Shown here: positions 1-7,505 of the stretch, piece by piece
Layout: every line of letters starts with the position of its first letter
How positions within the stretch are numbered: position 1 is the stretch's first letter
Notes under the pieces: generated by a model
Database searches by the model: none
Told to the model about the DNA's origin: nothing
Seen by the model: the letters and a program-made list of their open reading frames with translations, nothing else
Translations under genes and position numbers: made by a program
Assembly (NCBI GenBank): GCA_040255345.1
Contig: JBDZUV010000029.1
Coordinates: 1-28,603 of the forward strand
Source of the DNA: JAFDWI01 sp040255345
GTDB taxonomy: Bacteria > Actinomycetota > Acidimicrobiia > Acidimicrobiales > Iamiaceae
Direction: 5' to 3'
Length of the DNA stretch: 28,603 bases

Positions 1-478
1 TGGCGTCGCCGGTCCGGCTCTCGGCGACGACCCGTTCGATCTCGGCCATCTCCACGGCCGGACGGAAACCCGGTGCCGGATGCACCACGGCCTGCTCGGT
101 GAGGGGCACCGGATTGGACGGCAGCGCACCGAGGACCAATGCGGACGACACGATCACCACATCGGCGACGCCACAGCGGGCCGCCGCGTCGAGCACCGCG
201 CGTGCCTCGTCGACGGCCCGCCCTTCGGGCATCAGGTACGCATCGTGCTCGTCGACCGGGCAGCCCAGGTGAACCACTGCGTCGACGTCCGTGAAGTGCA
301 CGTCGAGGTCGGCAGCGACCAGGTCGATCAGGTGCACCCGTCCTCGGGTGACCGTCATCTCCCGGGGGGCCAGCACCACCGCCGAGGCGGTGTCGATTCG
401 CTCGAGGACGGCCGCCACGACCGAGGTCACCGCGGCACCGGCCGCGCCGGTGAAGACGATGGTTCGCACCTCATCCAC
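1..478 (-). CDS. NAD(P)-dependent epimerase/dehydratase-like SDR, partial (3' end off window)
   Basis: The first 159 codons of a minus-strand gene continue past base 1. The product opens with a beta strand and the nucleotide-binding loop FTGAAGA (extended-SDR TGxxGx) at residues 8-14. It continues with VDAVVHLG and VVIVSSALVLG, both typical of epimerase-type Rossmann folds. A catalytic YxxxK is expected after the serine strand, but the sequence there reads PGFRPAVEMAEIE with no Tyr/Lys pair, so this may be a binding or atypical SDR rather than a standard epimerase. The GTG start at 478 follows a GAGGAGG ribosome-binding site by a short spacer; a second GTG lies 9 bases further in. The gene is divergent from the zincin gene at 642. 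Substrate unknown. Confidence 0.75.
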   Translation of the reverse strand, partial: MDEVRTIVFTGAAGAAVTSVVAAVLERIDTASAVVLAPREMTVTRGRVHLIDLVAADLDVHFTDVDAVVHLGCPVDEHDAYLMPEGRAVDEARAVLDAAARCGVADVVIVSSALVLGALPSNPVPLTEQAVVHPAPGFRPAVEMAEIERVVAESRTGDA

Positions 479-566
479 GATGCCTCCTCGGGCACCGGCG
501 GGCCGCATCCACCGGCCGGTCCGGCGGCGATCGCACACCGGCAGGGGTGATCTCGGCGACAGGCCT

Positions 567-572
567 TAGGAT
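567..572 (+). promoter_or_regulatory. Candidate -10 box (TAGGAT) for the zincin-like gene
   Basis: TAGGAT lies in the divergent intergenic region about 70 bases before the chosen GTG start at 642, giving a leader of roughly 60 nt. No convincing -35 was seen. Weak, sequence-only call. Confidence 0.3.
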
Positions 573-594
573 GGCAGGTGTGCATTCGCCATCA

Positions 595-618
595 GCGCAC
601 GATTCCCATCGCGTGCGC
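595..618. promoter_or_regulatory. Inverted repeat GCGCACG-N10-CGTGCGC in divergent promoter region
   Basis: Perfect 7-bp arms (595-601 and 612-618) surround a 10-nt centre between the epimerase-like gene and the zincin-like gene. It falls in the predicted leader of the plus-strand gene, so it could be an operator or an mRNA hairpin. No known regulator site was recognised. Confidence 0.35.
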
Positions 619-641
619 CACCTGACCCGGGGGTGCCGGTC

Positions 642-2003
642 GTGAGCCAGGACAACCCGTTCGGTGGGATCCCGTTCTTCGGTGACCTCGCCAAGTTGGT
701 GGGCCGCCAGGGGCCGGTGGCGTGGGAACCCGCGACGCAACTGGCCTTGGCGATCGCGACCGAAGGCGTCCCCGAATCCAATGTGGATCCGCTCGAGCGG
801 ATCCGGCTCGAACAGCTCGCCCGCGTCGCCGAGGTGCAGATCAACGGCGCGACCGGACTGTCGGTCGCGACCGGAGGCCAACCCGTGACGATCGAGCCGG
901 TGAACCGGTCGACGTGGGTGCTGCGGACGCTCGAGGCCTACAAACCCCGGTTCGAGGCGCTCGCTCGTCAACTGACCGAGGAAGAACCCGAGCCGGAGGC
1001 CGGGGACCGGCGCCGGCCCGACGAGGCGACAGGAGCCGAGGGGCACCCCGCCAGGGGCAACGACGAACCACCGGTGGCGGGCCTCGAGGACCTGGTCGGC
1101 CTCGGTGACGAACTCAGCCGCTTCGACACCCCCCGGAGCGACGATCCACCGTCGGCCCGTCCGCCCGACGGGGTCGACCCCGACGACTTCGACGAGGGGG
1201 TCGAATCGTGGCTGAGCGGCATGCTCTCCATGCTGAGCCCGATGCTGCTCGGCATGACCGCCGGCTCGCTCGTCGGGCACCTGTCACGTCGCGACTTCGG
1301 CTCCTACGACCTGCCGCTACCCCGCCCGCCAGGGGCCCCGATCATGGTGCTCCCCGCGGTGATCGATGCGTTCGCCACCGAATGGGACCTCGACGGTGAC
1401 GGCGTCCGCCTGGCCATCTGTCTCCACGAACTCGCCAGCCACGCGGTGCTGAGCACGCCCCACGTGCGAGCGGCGCTCGATGATCTGCTCGCCGAGTACG
1501 CCGCCGGTTTCCACCCCGACCCCGACGCGCTGGAGCGGCACCTGGGTGAGATCGACCCGATGAACCCCGAAGCGCTCGCGTCGTTCCAGCGCATCCTGGG
1601 TGATCCCGAGATCATCGTCGGCGCGACGGCCGGGCCCGGGCAAGAGCAGCGACGTGCCCGGATCGCCGCGCTGGTCGCCGTGATCGTCGGCTACGTCGAT
1701 CATGTGGTGAACACCGTGGGCGCCCGGCTCATCGACGGCTACCCGCGGGTCGCCGAGGCACTGCTGCGACGACGCGTCGGTGAATCGGACGCGGACGACT
1801 TCACCAGCCGACTGTTCGGCATCGAACTCGGCCAGGAGTTGGTCGACCGAGGCCGCGCCTTCGTCGCTGGTGTCGTCGAGCGTGCCGGTGACGAAGGGCT
1901 GAACCGGCTGTGGGAATCACCGGATCACCTGCCCACCGTCGCCGAGGTCGATGCTCCGGGCCTGTGGCTCGCACGCATCGACCTCGACACGTCGGACGAC
2001 TGA
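642..2003 (+). CDS. Zincin-like protein of the DUF2342 family ("zinc-dependent metalloprotease"), probably with degenerate active site
   Basis: A 453-residue protein that I recognise from its NPFGGIPFFGDLAKLV opening and overall layout as the actinobacterial DUF2342/zincin family. Residues 112-190 are an acidic, proline-rich linker. The metal-site helix reads CLHELASHAVL (HELASH at 262-267). The family normally has HExxH followed by another His, so here the second zinc His is Ser. The later helix reads AVIVGYVDHV, where I recall a conserved EG. Loss of ligands suggests a non-peptidase, but family members are uncharacterised as far as I know. The start at 642 is preferred over GTG 633 because a GGGGG stretch lies 8 nt upstream and MSxxNPFG is the usual N terminus. 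It is cytosolic, with no signal peptide. Confidence 0.85.
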   Translation: MSQDNPFGGIPFFGDLAKLVGRQGPVAWEPATQLALAIATEGVPESNVDPLERIRLEQLARVAEVQINGATGLSVATGGQPVTIEPVNRSTWVLRTLEAYKPRFEALARQLTEEEPEPEAGDRRRPDEATGAEGHPARGNDEPPVAGLEDLVGLGDELSRFDTPRSDDPPSARPPDGVDPDDFDEGVESWLSGMLSMLSPMLLGMTAGSLVGHLSRRDFGSYDLPLPRPPGAPIMVLPAVIDAFATEWDLDGDGVRLAICLHELASHAVLSTPHVRAALDDLLAEYAAGFHPDPDALERHLGEIDPMNPEALASFQRILGDPEIIVGATAGPGQEQRRARIAALVAVIVGYVDHVVNTVGARLIDGYPRVAEALLRRRVGESDADDFTSRLFGIELGQELVDRGRAFVAGVVERAGDEGLNRLWESPDHLPTVAEVDAPGLWLARIDLDTSDD

Positions 2004-2030
2004 CCGACGTCCGGGCCCACCGGGCTCGGG

Positions 2031-3500
2031 TCAGAATGCCGAACCCTCCGGGGGGCGGCCACGGTCGCCCCCGACGTTGCGACCATCGTCGAGTACCGGA
2101 TCGACCTCGGGAGATTCGGGGGCGCGGTCGTCGTCAGCGGCGCCGCGCCCGGGTCTGAATCGGTGCCACATCGTGTGCGCGGTACGGCCGGCGTGGCGAC
2201 GTGCGGCTCCTGACATCGCGGACATGCGGGCCTCGACCTCGATCGCCGCCGCGGAGGCCACCGTCGGCGGCGCCCCCGAACGCTGACGTGCCGCCAACAG
2301 CCCCACCCCGTAGGTGAACGCCGCGAACACCGACACGCACAGGACGACGAAAAAGCCCAACTCGAGGCCCATCGGGATCACGGCGATCGAGGCACCGATC
2401 ACCCAGAAGATCTGGAAGCGGGTCTCGAAGCGCGCAAAGGCGCGTCCCCGGTTCGCCTCGGGGGCGTCTCGTTGCAGGATCGCGTCGAACGACTGCTTGC
2501 CCGCCGCCGCGGCGATGCCGACCGTCGTGGCGATCACCATCGGCGCCACCACCCCGCCGAAGACGAAGGTGGACAGCACGGCAGCGACGACCGTCGCGAT
2601 CAGGACGGTGACGAGGATCATCTCCTCGCGCATCGCCTCCCGCAGACGGGGGGCCACGAGCGACCCGACGAGCGACCCTGCCACGGCACCGGCGCCGACC
2701 ACTCCGTAGTGCCACAGCGGTTCGCCACCGCTGCGCAACGAGAACGCCACCAGGATCGACAGGAACCCGACGATGCCCCGTAACAGGCCCATCCCCCCGG
2801 CGGCGAGCAGGATCGACGCGGAGTGCAACCCCGATCGTTCGCCGGGGCTCGGCGCCGAACGCGCCACCTGGGCGGGAGGGAGACGGAACGAGAACACCAG
2901 ACCCACCACATAGACCACACAGGCGATGGTGAGGCTGCCTTCGGGGCCGACGAGCCACAGGGCCAGCGCCCCCGGTCCGGCGGCGACGAAACCCATGACC
3001 CCGCTGAGTACCGACAGTTTCGAATTCGCCCTGACCAGTTCGTCGTCGGAAGCCACGGTGGTCGGCACCAGGGCACTCCGCGCCACCGAATACCCCTTCT
3101 GCAACACCAGGATCCCGAACGCCAACGGCAAGAAGACGGCCAGGTCGTCGAAGGTGGTGATGAGCAGGAATGCGAAGACCGCCCGCAGGCCGAGTGACAC
3201 GATCACCATGAGCCGCCGCCCACCGACGACGCGGTCGATGGCCGGACCGATCAGCGGCGACAGCACGGTGAAGGGCGCCATCGCGCCCGCCAGATAGGCG
3301 AACACCTTGGTGCGGGCCTCTCCGACCGGTATCGAGAAGAACAGCGATCCGGCGAGCGCGGTGGCGAACAGGGCGTCCGCGGCCGCGGACAGTGCATGCA
3401 CCCGCGCCAGGCGCGTGAACGCCGGCGTGACGACCACGCGTGTGCGTTCGTCCGGGGGCGACAGTGGTCCCCAGCCCTGCTGATCGCCGACGGTGCTCAC
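2031..3500 (-). CDS. MFS transporter
   Basis: A hydrophobic protein of 489 residues with about twelve membrane segments. It carries the MFS-type loop PLIGPAIDRVVGGRRLM after the second helix pair and a matching half around APRLREAMREE. The C-terminal ~80 residues are hydrophilic and charged (cytoplasmic tail). The substrate cannot be read from sequence. The reading frame stays open back to 3611, overlapping the response regulator, but the GTG at 3500 is preferred because a TACACT -10 box lies 9 nt upstream. It follows the response-regulator gene by 73 bases on the same strand, so it may also be read as the last gene of the pst operon. It converges with the zincin gene, 27 bases away, where only a 4-bp GCCC/GGGC hairpin is visible. 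Confidence 0.85.
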   Translation of the reverse strand: MSTVGDQQGWGPLSPPDERTRVVVTPAFTRLARVHALSAAADALFATALAGSLFFSIPVGEARTKVFAYLAGAMAPFTVLSPLIGPAIDRVVGGRRLMVIVSLGLRAVFAFLLITTFDDLAVFLPLAFGILVLQKGYSVARSALVPTTVASDDELVRANSKLSVLSGVMGFVAAGPGALALWLVGPEGSLTIACVVYVVGLVFSFRLPPAQVARSAPSPGERSGLHSASILLAAGGMGLLRGIVGFLSILVAFSLRSGGEPLWHYGVVGAGAVAGSLVGSLVAPRLREAMREEMILVTVLIATVVAAVLSTFVFGGVVAPMVIATTVGIAAAAGKQSFDAILQRDAPEANRGRAFARFETRFQIFWVIGASIAVIPMGLELGFFVVLCVSVFAAFTYGVGLLAARQRSGAPPTVASAAAIEVEARMSAMSGAARRHAGRTAHTMWHRFRPGRGAADDDRAPESPEVDPVLDDGRNVGGDRGRPPEGSAF

Positions 3501-3509
3501 TGTAGGTGC

Positions 3510-3515
3510 AGTGTA
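3510..3515 (-). promoter_or_regulatory. -10 box TACACT, 9 nt before GTG (near-leaderless)
   Basis: TACACT on the minus strand ends 9 nt before the GTG of the MFS gene, and no ribosome-binding site lies between. It fits the pattern seen at eight other genes in this window. Confidence 0.4.
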
Positions 3516-3573
3516 GAAGTGGGCGTCGTCGGCTCCCCCGTGTTCCCTCGGCCGGGTCGGCCGGGTCGAGATC

Positions 3574-4290
3574 TCAGTCGGCGGGTTCCTCGTAGCGGTA
3601 GCCGACCCCACGTACGGTGACGATGCGGCTCGGATGCGCCGGGTCCGGTTCGATCCGAGCGCGCAACCGCTTGATGTGCACGTCGAGGGTCTTGGTGTCG
3701 CCTACGTAGTCATAGCCCCAGACGCGCTCGATGAGCCGGTCACGGGGCATGACGAAACCGACTCGCTCGAGCAGGACGGCCAACAGCTCGAACTCCTTGA
3801 GCGGTAGCTCGACGCGTGCACCGCGCACCGTGACGCGGTGGCGGGTGACGTCCAGGTGGACGTCACCCACGGTGAAGGTCGACGCGTCGGTGGATGGTTC
3901 GGATGCGACTTCCGAGGGCAGCCGCCGCCGCAGGACCGCCCTGATGCGCGCGACGAGCTCACGCATCCGGTAGGGCTTGACCACGTAGTCGTCGGCCCCC
4001 ACTTCGAGTCCCACCACGGTGTCGACCTCGTCGCCTTTGGCGGTGACCATGATGATCGGCACCGTCGAGGAGGCCCGGATCTCCCGACACACGTCCAGAC
4101 CCGACACCTTCGGCAACATCAGATCGAGCAGGATCACATCCGGGTCGACCTCGGCGAACAGTGCCAGCGCCTCGGCGCCGTCGCGGGCGACCTCGACCTG
4201 GAACCCTTCGCGGCCCAGTCCGATCGTGAGTGCCTCGACATAGGACTCGGTGTCTTCGATGACCAGCACCTTCTGGCGGGTCTCGTTCAC
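3574..4290 (-). CDS. regX3: OmpR/PhoB-family response regulator, RegX3-like
   Basis: 238 residues. The receiver domain (about 7-118) has the acidic pair ED at 12-13, phospho-acceptor D56 in DVILLDLMLP, T83 and K105 in VKPY. The C-terminal winged helix (about 135-235) has LPLKEFELLAVLL and WGYDYVGDTKTLDVHIKRLR, which closely matches mycobacterial RegX3 as I remember it. RegX3/PhoP-type regulators bind PHO boxes and activate phosphate-starvation genes, and a matching box lies before pstS in this operon. The GTG start overlaps the TGA of the upstream kinase gene as GTGA (4287-4290), implying translational coupling. The partner kinase is almost certainly the PhoU-kinase fusion. Confidence 0.93.
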   Translation of the reverse strand: MNETRQKVLVIEDTESYVEALTIGLGREGFQVEVARDGAEALALFAEVDPDVILLDLMLPKVSGLDVCREIRASSTVPIIMVTAKGDEVDTVVGLEVGADDYVVKPYRMRELVARIRAVLRRRLPSEVASEPSTDASTFTVGDVHLDVTRHRVTVRGARVELPLKEFELLAVLLERVGFVMPRDRLIERVWGYDYVGDTKTLDVHIKRLRARIEPDPAHPSRIVTVRGVGYRYEEPAD

Positions 4291-5792
4291 GTGGGCGACG
4301 CTTCCGGGTTGCCGGCATCCTCGGTAGCGGACGGCCGGGGGATCACGAGCATGAACGTCGCCCCTTCGCCTTCGACGGAGGACACCGAGACGGTGCCCCC
4401 GTGGTTCAGCGCCACGTGCCGCACGATGGCCAGCCCCAAACCGGTGCCGCCGGTGTCACGACGACGGGCACGGTCGACCCGGTAGAAGCGTTCGAAGATC
4501 CTGGACTGATCGGTGGCGGGGATGCCGATGCCATGGTCACGGACCATGAAGCGAACCGAGCCACCGTCGACCTCTGACTCGAGCGCCACGACCCCGTCGG
4601 CACCGGAGTACTTGATCGCGTTGTCGACCAGGTTGGCGAGCGCCGAGACGAGTTGTCGACGGTCGACCGCGAGGGTCACGTCGGCTGCCGGACCACGAAC
4701 GGCGACCTTCACCCCGGCGAGGGCCGCCGCCGGTCGGGTGCGCTCCCGCGCGGCCTCCAACAGGTCGGCCACCGACTCGGCCGTGCGGACCGGCGGCTCA
4801 CCGGCCTCGATCCGGCTCAGCTCCAACAGGTCGTCGATGGTGGAACCCAGGCGCGACGCCTCCTCGGACAACCGCGTGCTGAGTCGGTGGATCGTCGCCG
4901 CGGTCTCCCGATCGTCCAGGTCTTCGATCTCCGACGCGAGGGTTTCGGCCAGCACGACGAGCGCGCCGACCGGTGTCCGCAACTCGTGGCCGATGTTCGC
5001 GACGAAATCACGACGGAGCGCTTCGACCCGTCGGCGTGCGACTTCGGCGTCGACGGTTCCCTCGCCGCTCTCGGCCAGGGCCGCGGTGACCGCCGGAGTC
5101 ACCTGGCCGCGTTCGGAGCGCGGCCCGGTGAAGTTCGGTTGCCACCCACTCACCCGGTAGCGCACCCGTTCGCCCACGTTCACCGCATGATCCCCGAGCC
5201 GCTCGTAGTAGCGACCCAACAACGCGAGTTGCACCGCGACCCGCAGATCCACGGTGTCCGACGAACGCGATTCGAGCAGCTCCGCCACGAACTCACGGTG
5301 CAGGTCGTCGAGCTCGTCGTCGAGATCGTCGAGTGCCGCCGCCTGGCCTTCGTCCGCGGCTGCGTACGCGCCGAGCGCGAAGCGCAGGTGGCGGACCGCG
5401 AGGGTGTCCATCCGCTGGATCATTCCTCGTAGACGCGGCGACAGGTCCACATCGTGGAGCCGTCGGGCCGTCTTCGCGATGTTGGCGGCCAGGTCGCCGC
5501 AGCGTTCGATCTCGGTCGCGACCCGTAGGGCGCTCAGCACCGCGCGCAGGTCACCGGCCACCGGCCCCTGCAACACGAGCAGTTCCGAACACCGTTCCTC
5601 GATGTCGATGGTCGCGGTGTTGATCGCGAGGTCACCCTCCACGACCTGCCGTGCCCCGTCGAGATCGTGTTCGAGGAACACCCGGGTGGCCTCCACCACC
5701 GCATCACAGACCCGGTGACCCAACTCGACCACGGCGTCATGGACTGCGTCGAGTTGTTCGCCATAGACCCTGCGGGCCGGCTGGTCGGTCAC
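4287..5792 (-). CDS. PhoU-histidine kinase fusion protein (soluble phosphate sensor kinase)
   Basis: 501 residues that combine two normally separate proteins. Residues ~8-215 form a full two-repeat PhoU, with metal-site motifs E96-R-x-x-D100-x3-N104 (EIERCGDLAANI) and E197-R-x-x-D201-x3-N205 (YERLGDHAVNV). A ~45-residue linker leads to HisKA, with H269 in FVANIGHELRTPVGAL, then HATPase_c with the N box LVDNAIKYS (389-396), G1 DHGIGIP (419-425), F box IFERFYRVD and G2 GGTGLGLAIV (448-457). The kinase part resembles SenX3/PhoR, but there is no transmembrane segment and no PAS domain. Elsewhere PhoU relays the PstB transport state to PhoR/SenX3, so here the relay and kinase are one chain. The GTG start overlaps the pstB TGA (GTGA, 5789-5792), and its own TGA overlaps the regulator start the same way. 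No other phoU is present in the window. Confidence 0.93.
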   Translation of the reverse strand: MTDQPARRVYGEQLDAVHDAVVELGHRVCDAVVEATRVFLEHDLDGARQVVEGDLAINTATIDIEERCSELLVLQGPVAGDLRAVLSALRVATEIERCGDLAANIAKTARRLHDVDLSPRLRGMIQRMDTLAVRHLRFALGAYAAADEGQAAALDDLDDELDDLHREFVAELLESRSSDTVDLRVAVQLALLGRYYERLGDHAVNVGERVRYRVSGWQPNFTGPRSERGQVTPAVTAALAESGEGTVDAEVARRRVEALRRDFVANIGHELRTPVGALVVLAETLASEIEDLDDRETAATIHRLSTRLSEEASRLGSTIDDLLELSRIEAGEPPVRTAESVADLLEAARERTRPAAALAGVKVAVRGPAADVTLAVDRRQLVSALANLVDNAIKYSGADGVVALESEVDGGSVRFMVRDHGIGIPATDQSRIFERFYRVDRARRRDTGGTGLGLAIVRHVALNHGGTVSVSSVEGEGATFMLVIPRPSATEDAGNPEASPT

Positions 5793-6481
5793 CCGAATCG
5801 ACCGGTGACGTAGTGTTCGGTCCGCTCGTCGGCAGGATTGCCGAAGATGCGGTCGGTGTCGTCGACCTCGACGAGTACCCCCCACCGCCGACCGTCGTCG
5901 TCGACCTCGGCGGTCAGGAACGCGGTGCGGTCGCCGGTCCGGGCGGCCTGGGCGAGATTGTGGGTGACGATCACGATCGTGACCGTCGTGGCCAGCTCCG
6001 CGAGCAGGTCCTCGATGCGGGCCGTGGCGATCGGGTCGAGTGCCGAACACGGCTCGTCCATGAGCAGCACTTCGGGGTCGACCGCCAGCGCCCGCGCGAG
6101 ACACAGCCGCTGCTGCTGGCCACCTGACAGGCCGAGTGCCGACGAGCCGAGCCGGTCCTTCACCTCGTCCCACAGNNNNNNNNNNNNNNNNNNNNNNNNN
6201 NNNNNNNNNNNNNNNNNNNNNNNNNNNNNNNNNNNNNNNNNNNNNNNNNNNNNNNNNNNNNNNNNNNNNNNNNNNCGGACCACCACGTTCGCCCCGTAGG
6301 CGACATCGAGCCCGCGGATCGACAACACCGCGTCGGGTGGTCGTGGCAGAGCCTCGGCGACGGCGTCGTCGTCGCTCAGAGACTCGGGACGGGTCACAGG
6401 TCGGGTGATCAACGAGGTCTGACCTTCCGAGGCGTGGGTCGAGGCGCCGGGGCCCGGCAGGTCGATTGTACGGGTGGACAC
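5789..6481 (-). CDS. pstB: Phosphate ABC transporter ATP-binding protein PstB (interrupted by assembly gap)
   Basis: ATPase of the Pst phosphate importer. An N-terminal extension of ~50 residues precedes LSIRGLDVAYGANVVV. The sequence is then lost in the 100-N gap and resumes at LWDEVKDRLG. The signature LSGGQQQRLCLARAL, Walker B VLLMDEPCSALDP and H-loop IVTHN are intact, and the end TEHYVTGRFG matches PstB closely. Walker A and the Q-loop fall in the gap. From the known family spacing about 110 residues (~330 bp) are missing, so 100 N is a placeholder. The GTG start follows GGAAGGA in the last codons of pstA, 4 bp after its stop. The stop overlaps the PhoU-kinase start (GTGA). Confidence 0.93.
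   Translation of the reverse strand: MSTRTIDLPGPGASTHASEGQTSLITRPVTRPESLSDDDAVAEALPRPPDAVLSIRGLDVAYGANVVVXXXXXXXXXXXXXXXXXXXXXXXXXXXXXXXXXXLWDEVKDRLGSSALGLSGGQQQRLCLARALAVDPEVLLMDEPCSALDPIATARIEDLLAELATTVTIVIVTHNLAQAARTGDRTAFLTAEVDDDGRRWGVLVEVDDTDRIFGNPADERTEHYVTGRFG
6176..6275. other. Assembly gap of 100 N inside pstB
   Basis: Exactly 100 N. The two flanks share no overlap, unlike the second gap. The flanking PstB fragments read in one frame, but the missing protein segment is about three times larger than 100 bases would encode. The true length is therefore unknown and probably near 330-340 bp. Confidence 0.95.
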
Positions 6482-6485
6482 GGGT

Positions 6486-7505
6486 TCATCCTTCCAGTGC
6501 TGCGGTGAATCGGGACGTCGCGAAACGGGCGATCGCGGTGAGCACGAACACGACCAGCACCAGGGTGATGGCCGCGCCCCAGGCGAGATCGTTGGCGAGG
6601 GGGTCACCGGACTTCGCACCGTTGTAGATCTGTTGGGCCAGGGTGGTGTTGCCACCCAGCGGGCTCGGATTCGGGGTGAGGGTGACACCGATCGTGAACA
6701 GCACGGGCGCCGTCTCACCGGCGGCCCGCACAACCGCCAGTATCGCTCCGCTGGTCAGACCCGGCAGCGCTGCCGGCAAGACGATCCGTACGATCCCGTG
6801 CCACCGACGGCCGCCCAGTGCCAGCCCGGCATGGCGGAGTTCGTCGGGCACGGTGCGAAGCATCTCCTCGGAGGTGCGGACCACGATCGGCAACATCAGG
6901 CACGCCAGGGCGAGCGCCGCGGCGAACGCGGAGCGGCCGTCGGTGCCGAAGTGCACCACCCACGCCGTGTAGACGAACATTCCCATGACGATCGAGGGCA
7001 CCCCGGTCATCACGTCGGAGAACAAGCGGATCACCCGGGCCAGTCGCGCCTCGGGAGAGAACTCGTTGAGGTACACCGCACCGAGGACCCCGAGGGGAAT
7101 CGCGATCAGCGCGGCGATCCCGGTCGAGACGAGTGTGCCGAGAATGGCCGGGCCCATCGCCGGCCGGGGAGGAGCGCAGTCGAGTCCGTACTTGGCACGG
7201 AACGCCTCGGAGATGTCCGCGCAGCCCTGAACGGTCTGACCGGTCACGGCCGGGATGTCGCCGGTGAAGAAGTGCCAGCTCAACAGGTGGGCGCCTTTGG
7301 CGATCAGCACGATCACGACCGACCCCAGCGGGACGGCGGTGAGGATCGCGGCCGACCACAGCAGGGTCCTGCCGGCCCGATCGGCGAAACGACGGCGGCC
7401 GCTGACCGTGCGCACCCTGACGTCGGCACGTGTCGCCGCGTCGAGAAGCGGCAGGGAGGCGCCATCGACTCCCGGCGAGATCACGGATTCGTCGGTGGCG
7501 GTCAC
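6486..7505 (-). CDS. pstA: Phosphate ABC transporter permease PstA
   Basis: 339-residue inner-membrane permease with about six membrane helices. The EAA-type cytoplasmic loop region includes TVPDELRHAGLALGGRRW. Together with PstC it forms the channel for phosphate delivered by PstS. The segment between the first two helices is long (about residues 72-118) and contains two cysteines, C95 and C110, on the predicted outer face, which could form a disulfide. The GTG start overlaps the pstC TGA (GTGA at 7502-7505), with GAGGGA 5 nt upstream. Downstream, pstB starts 4 bp after the stop. Confidence 0.93.
   Translation of the reverse strand: MTATDESVISPGVDGASLPLLDAATRADVRVRTVSGRRRFADRAGRTLLWSAAILTAVPLGSVVIVLIAKGAHLLSWHFFTGDIPAVTGQTVQGCADISEAFRAKYGLDCAPPRPAMGPAILGTLVSTGIAALIAIPLGVLGAVYLNEFSPEARLARVIRLFSDVMTGVPSIVMGMFVYTAWVVHFGTDGRSAFAAALALACLMLPIVVRTSEEMLRTVPDELRHAGLALGGRRWHGIVRIVLPAALPGLTSGAILAVVRAAGETAPVLFTIGVTLTPNPSPLGGNTTLAQQIYNGAKSGDPLANDLAWGAAITLVLVVFVLTAIARFATSRFTAALEG

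Noticed and set aside
2004..2030. Terminator between the zincin and MFS genes
   Set aside because: Only a 4-bp GCCC/GGGC stem with no T-tract. No classic U-tract terminator was seen anywhere in the window.
5793..6173. N-terminal extension of the PhoU-kinase frame into pstB
   Set aside because: This part overlaps pstB in another frame and is Arg/Pro-rich without homology. The GTGA overlap at 5789-5792 gives a clean PhoU start.
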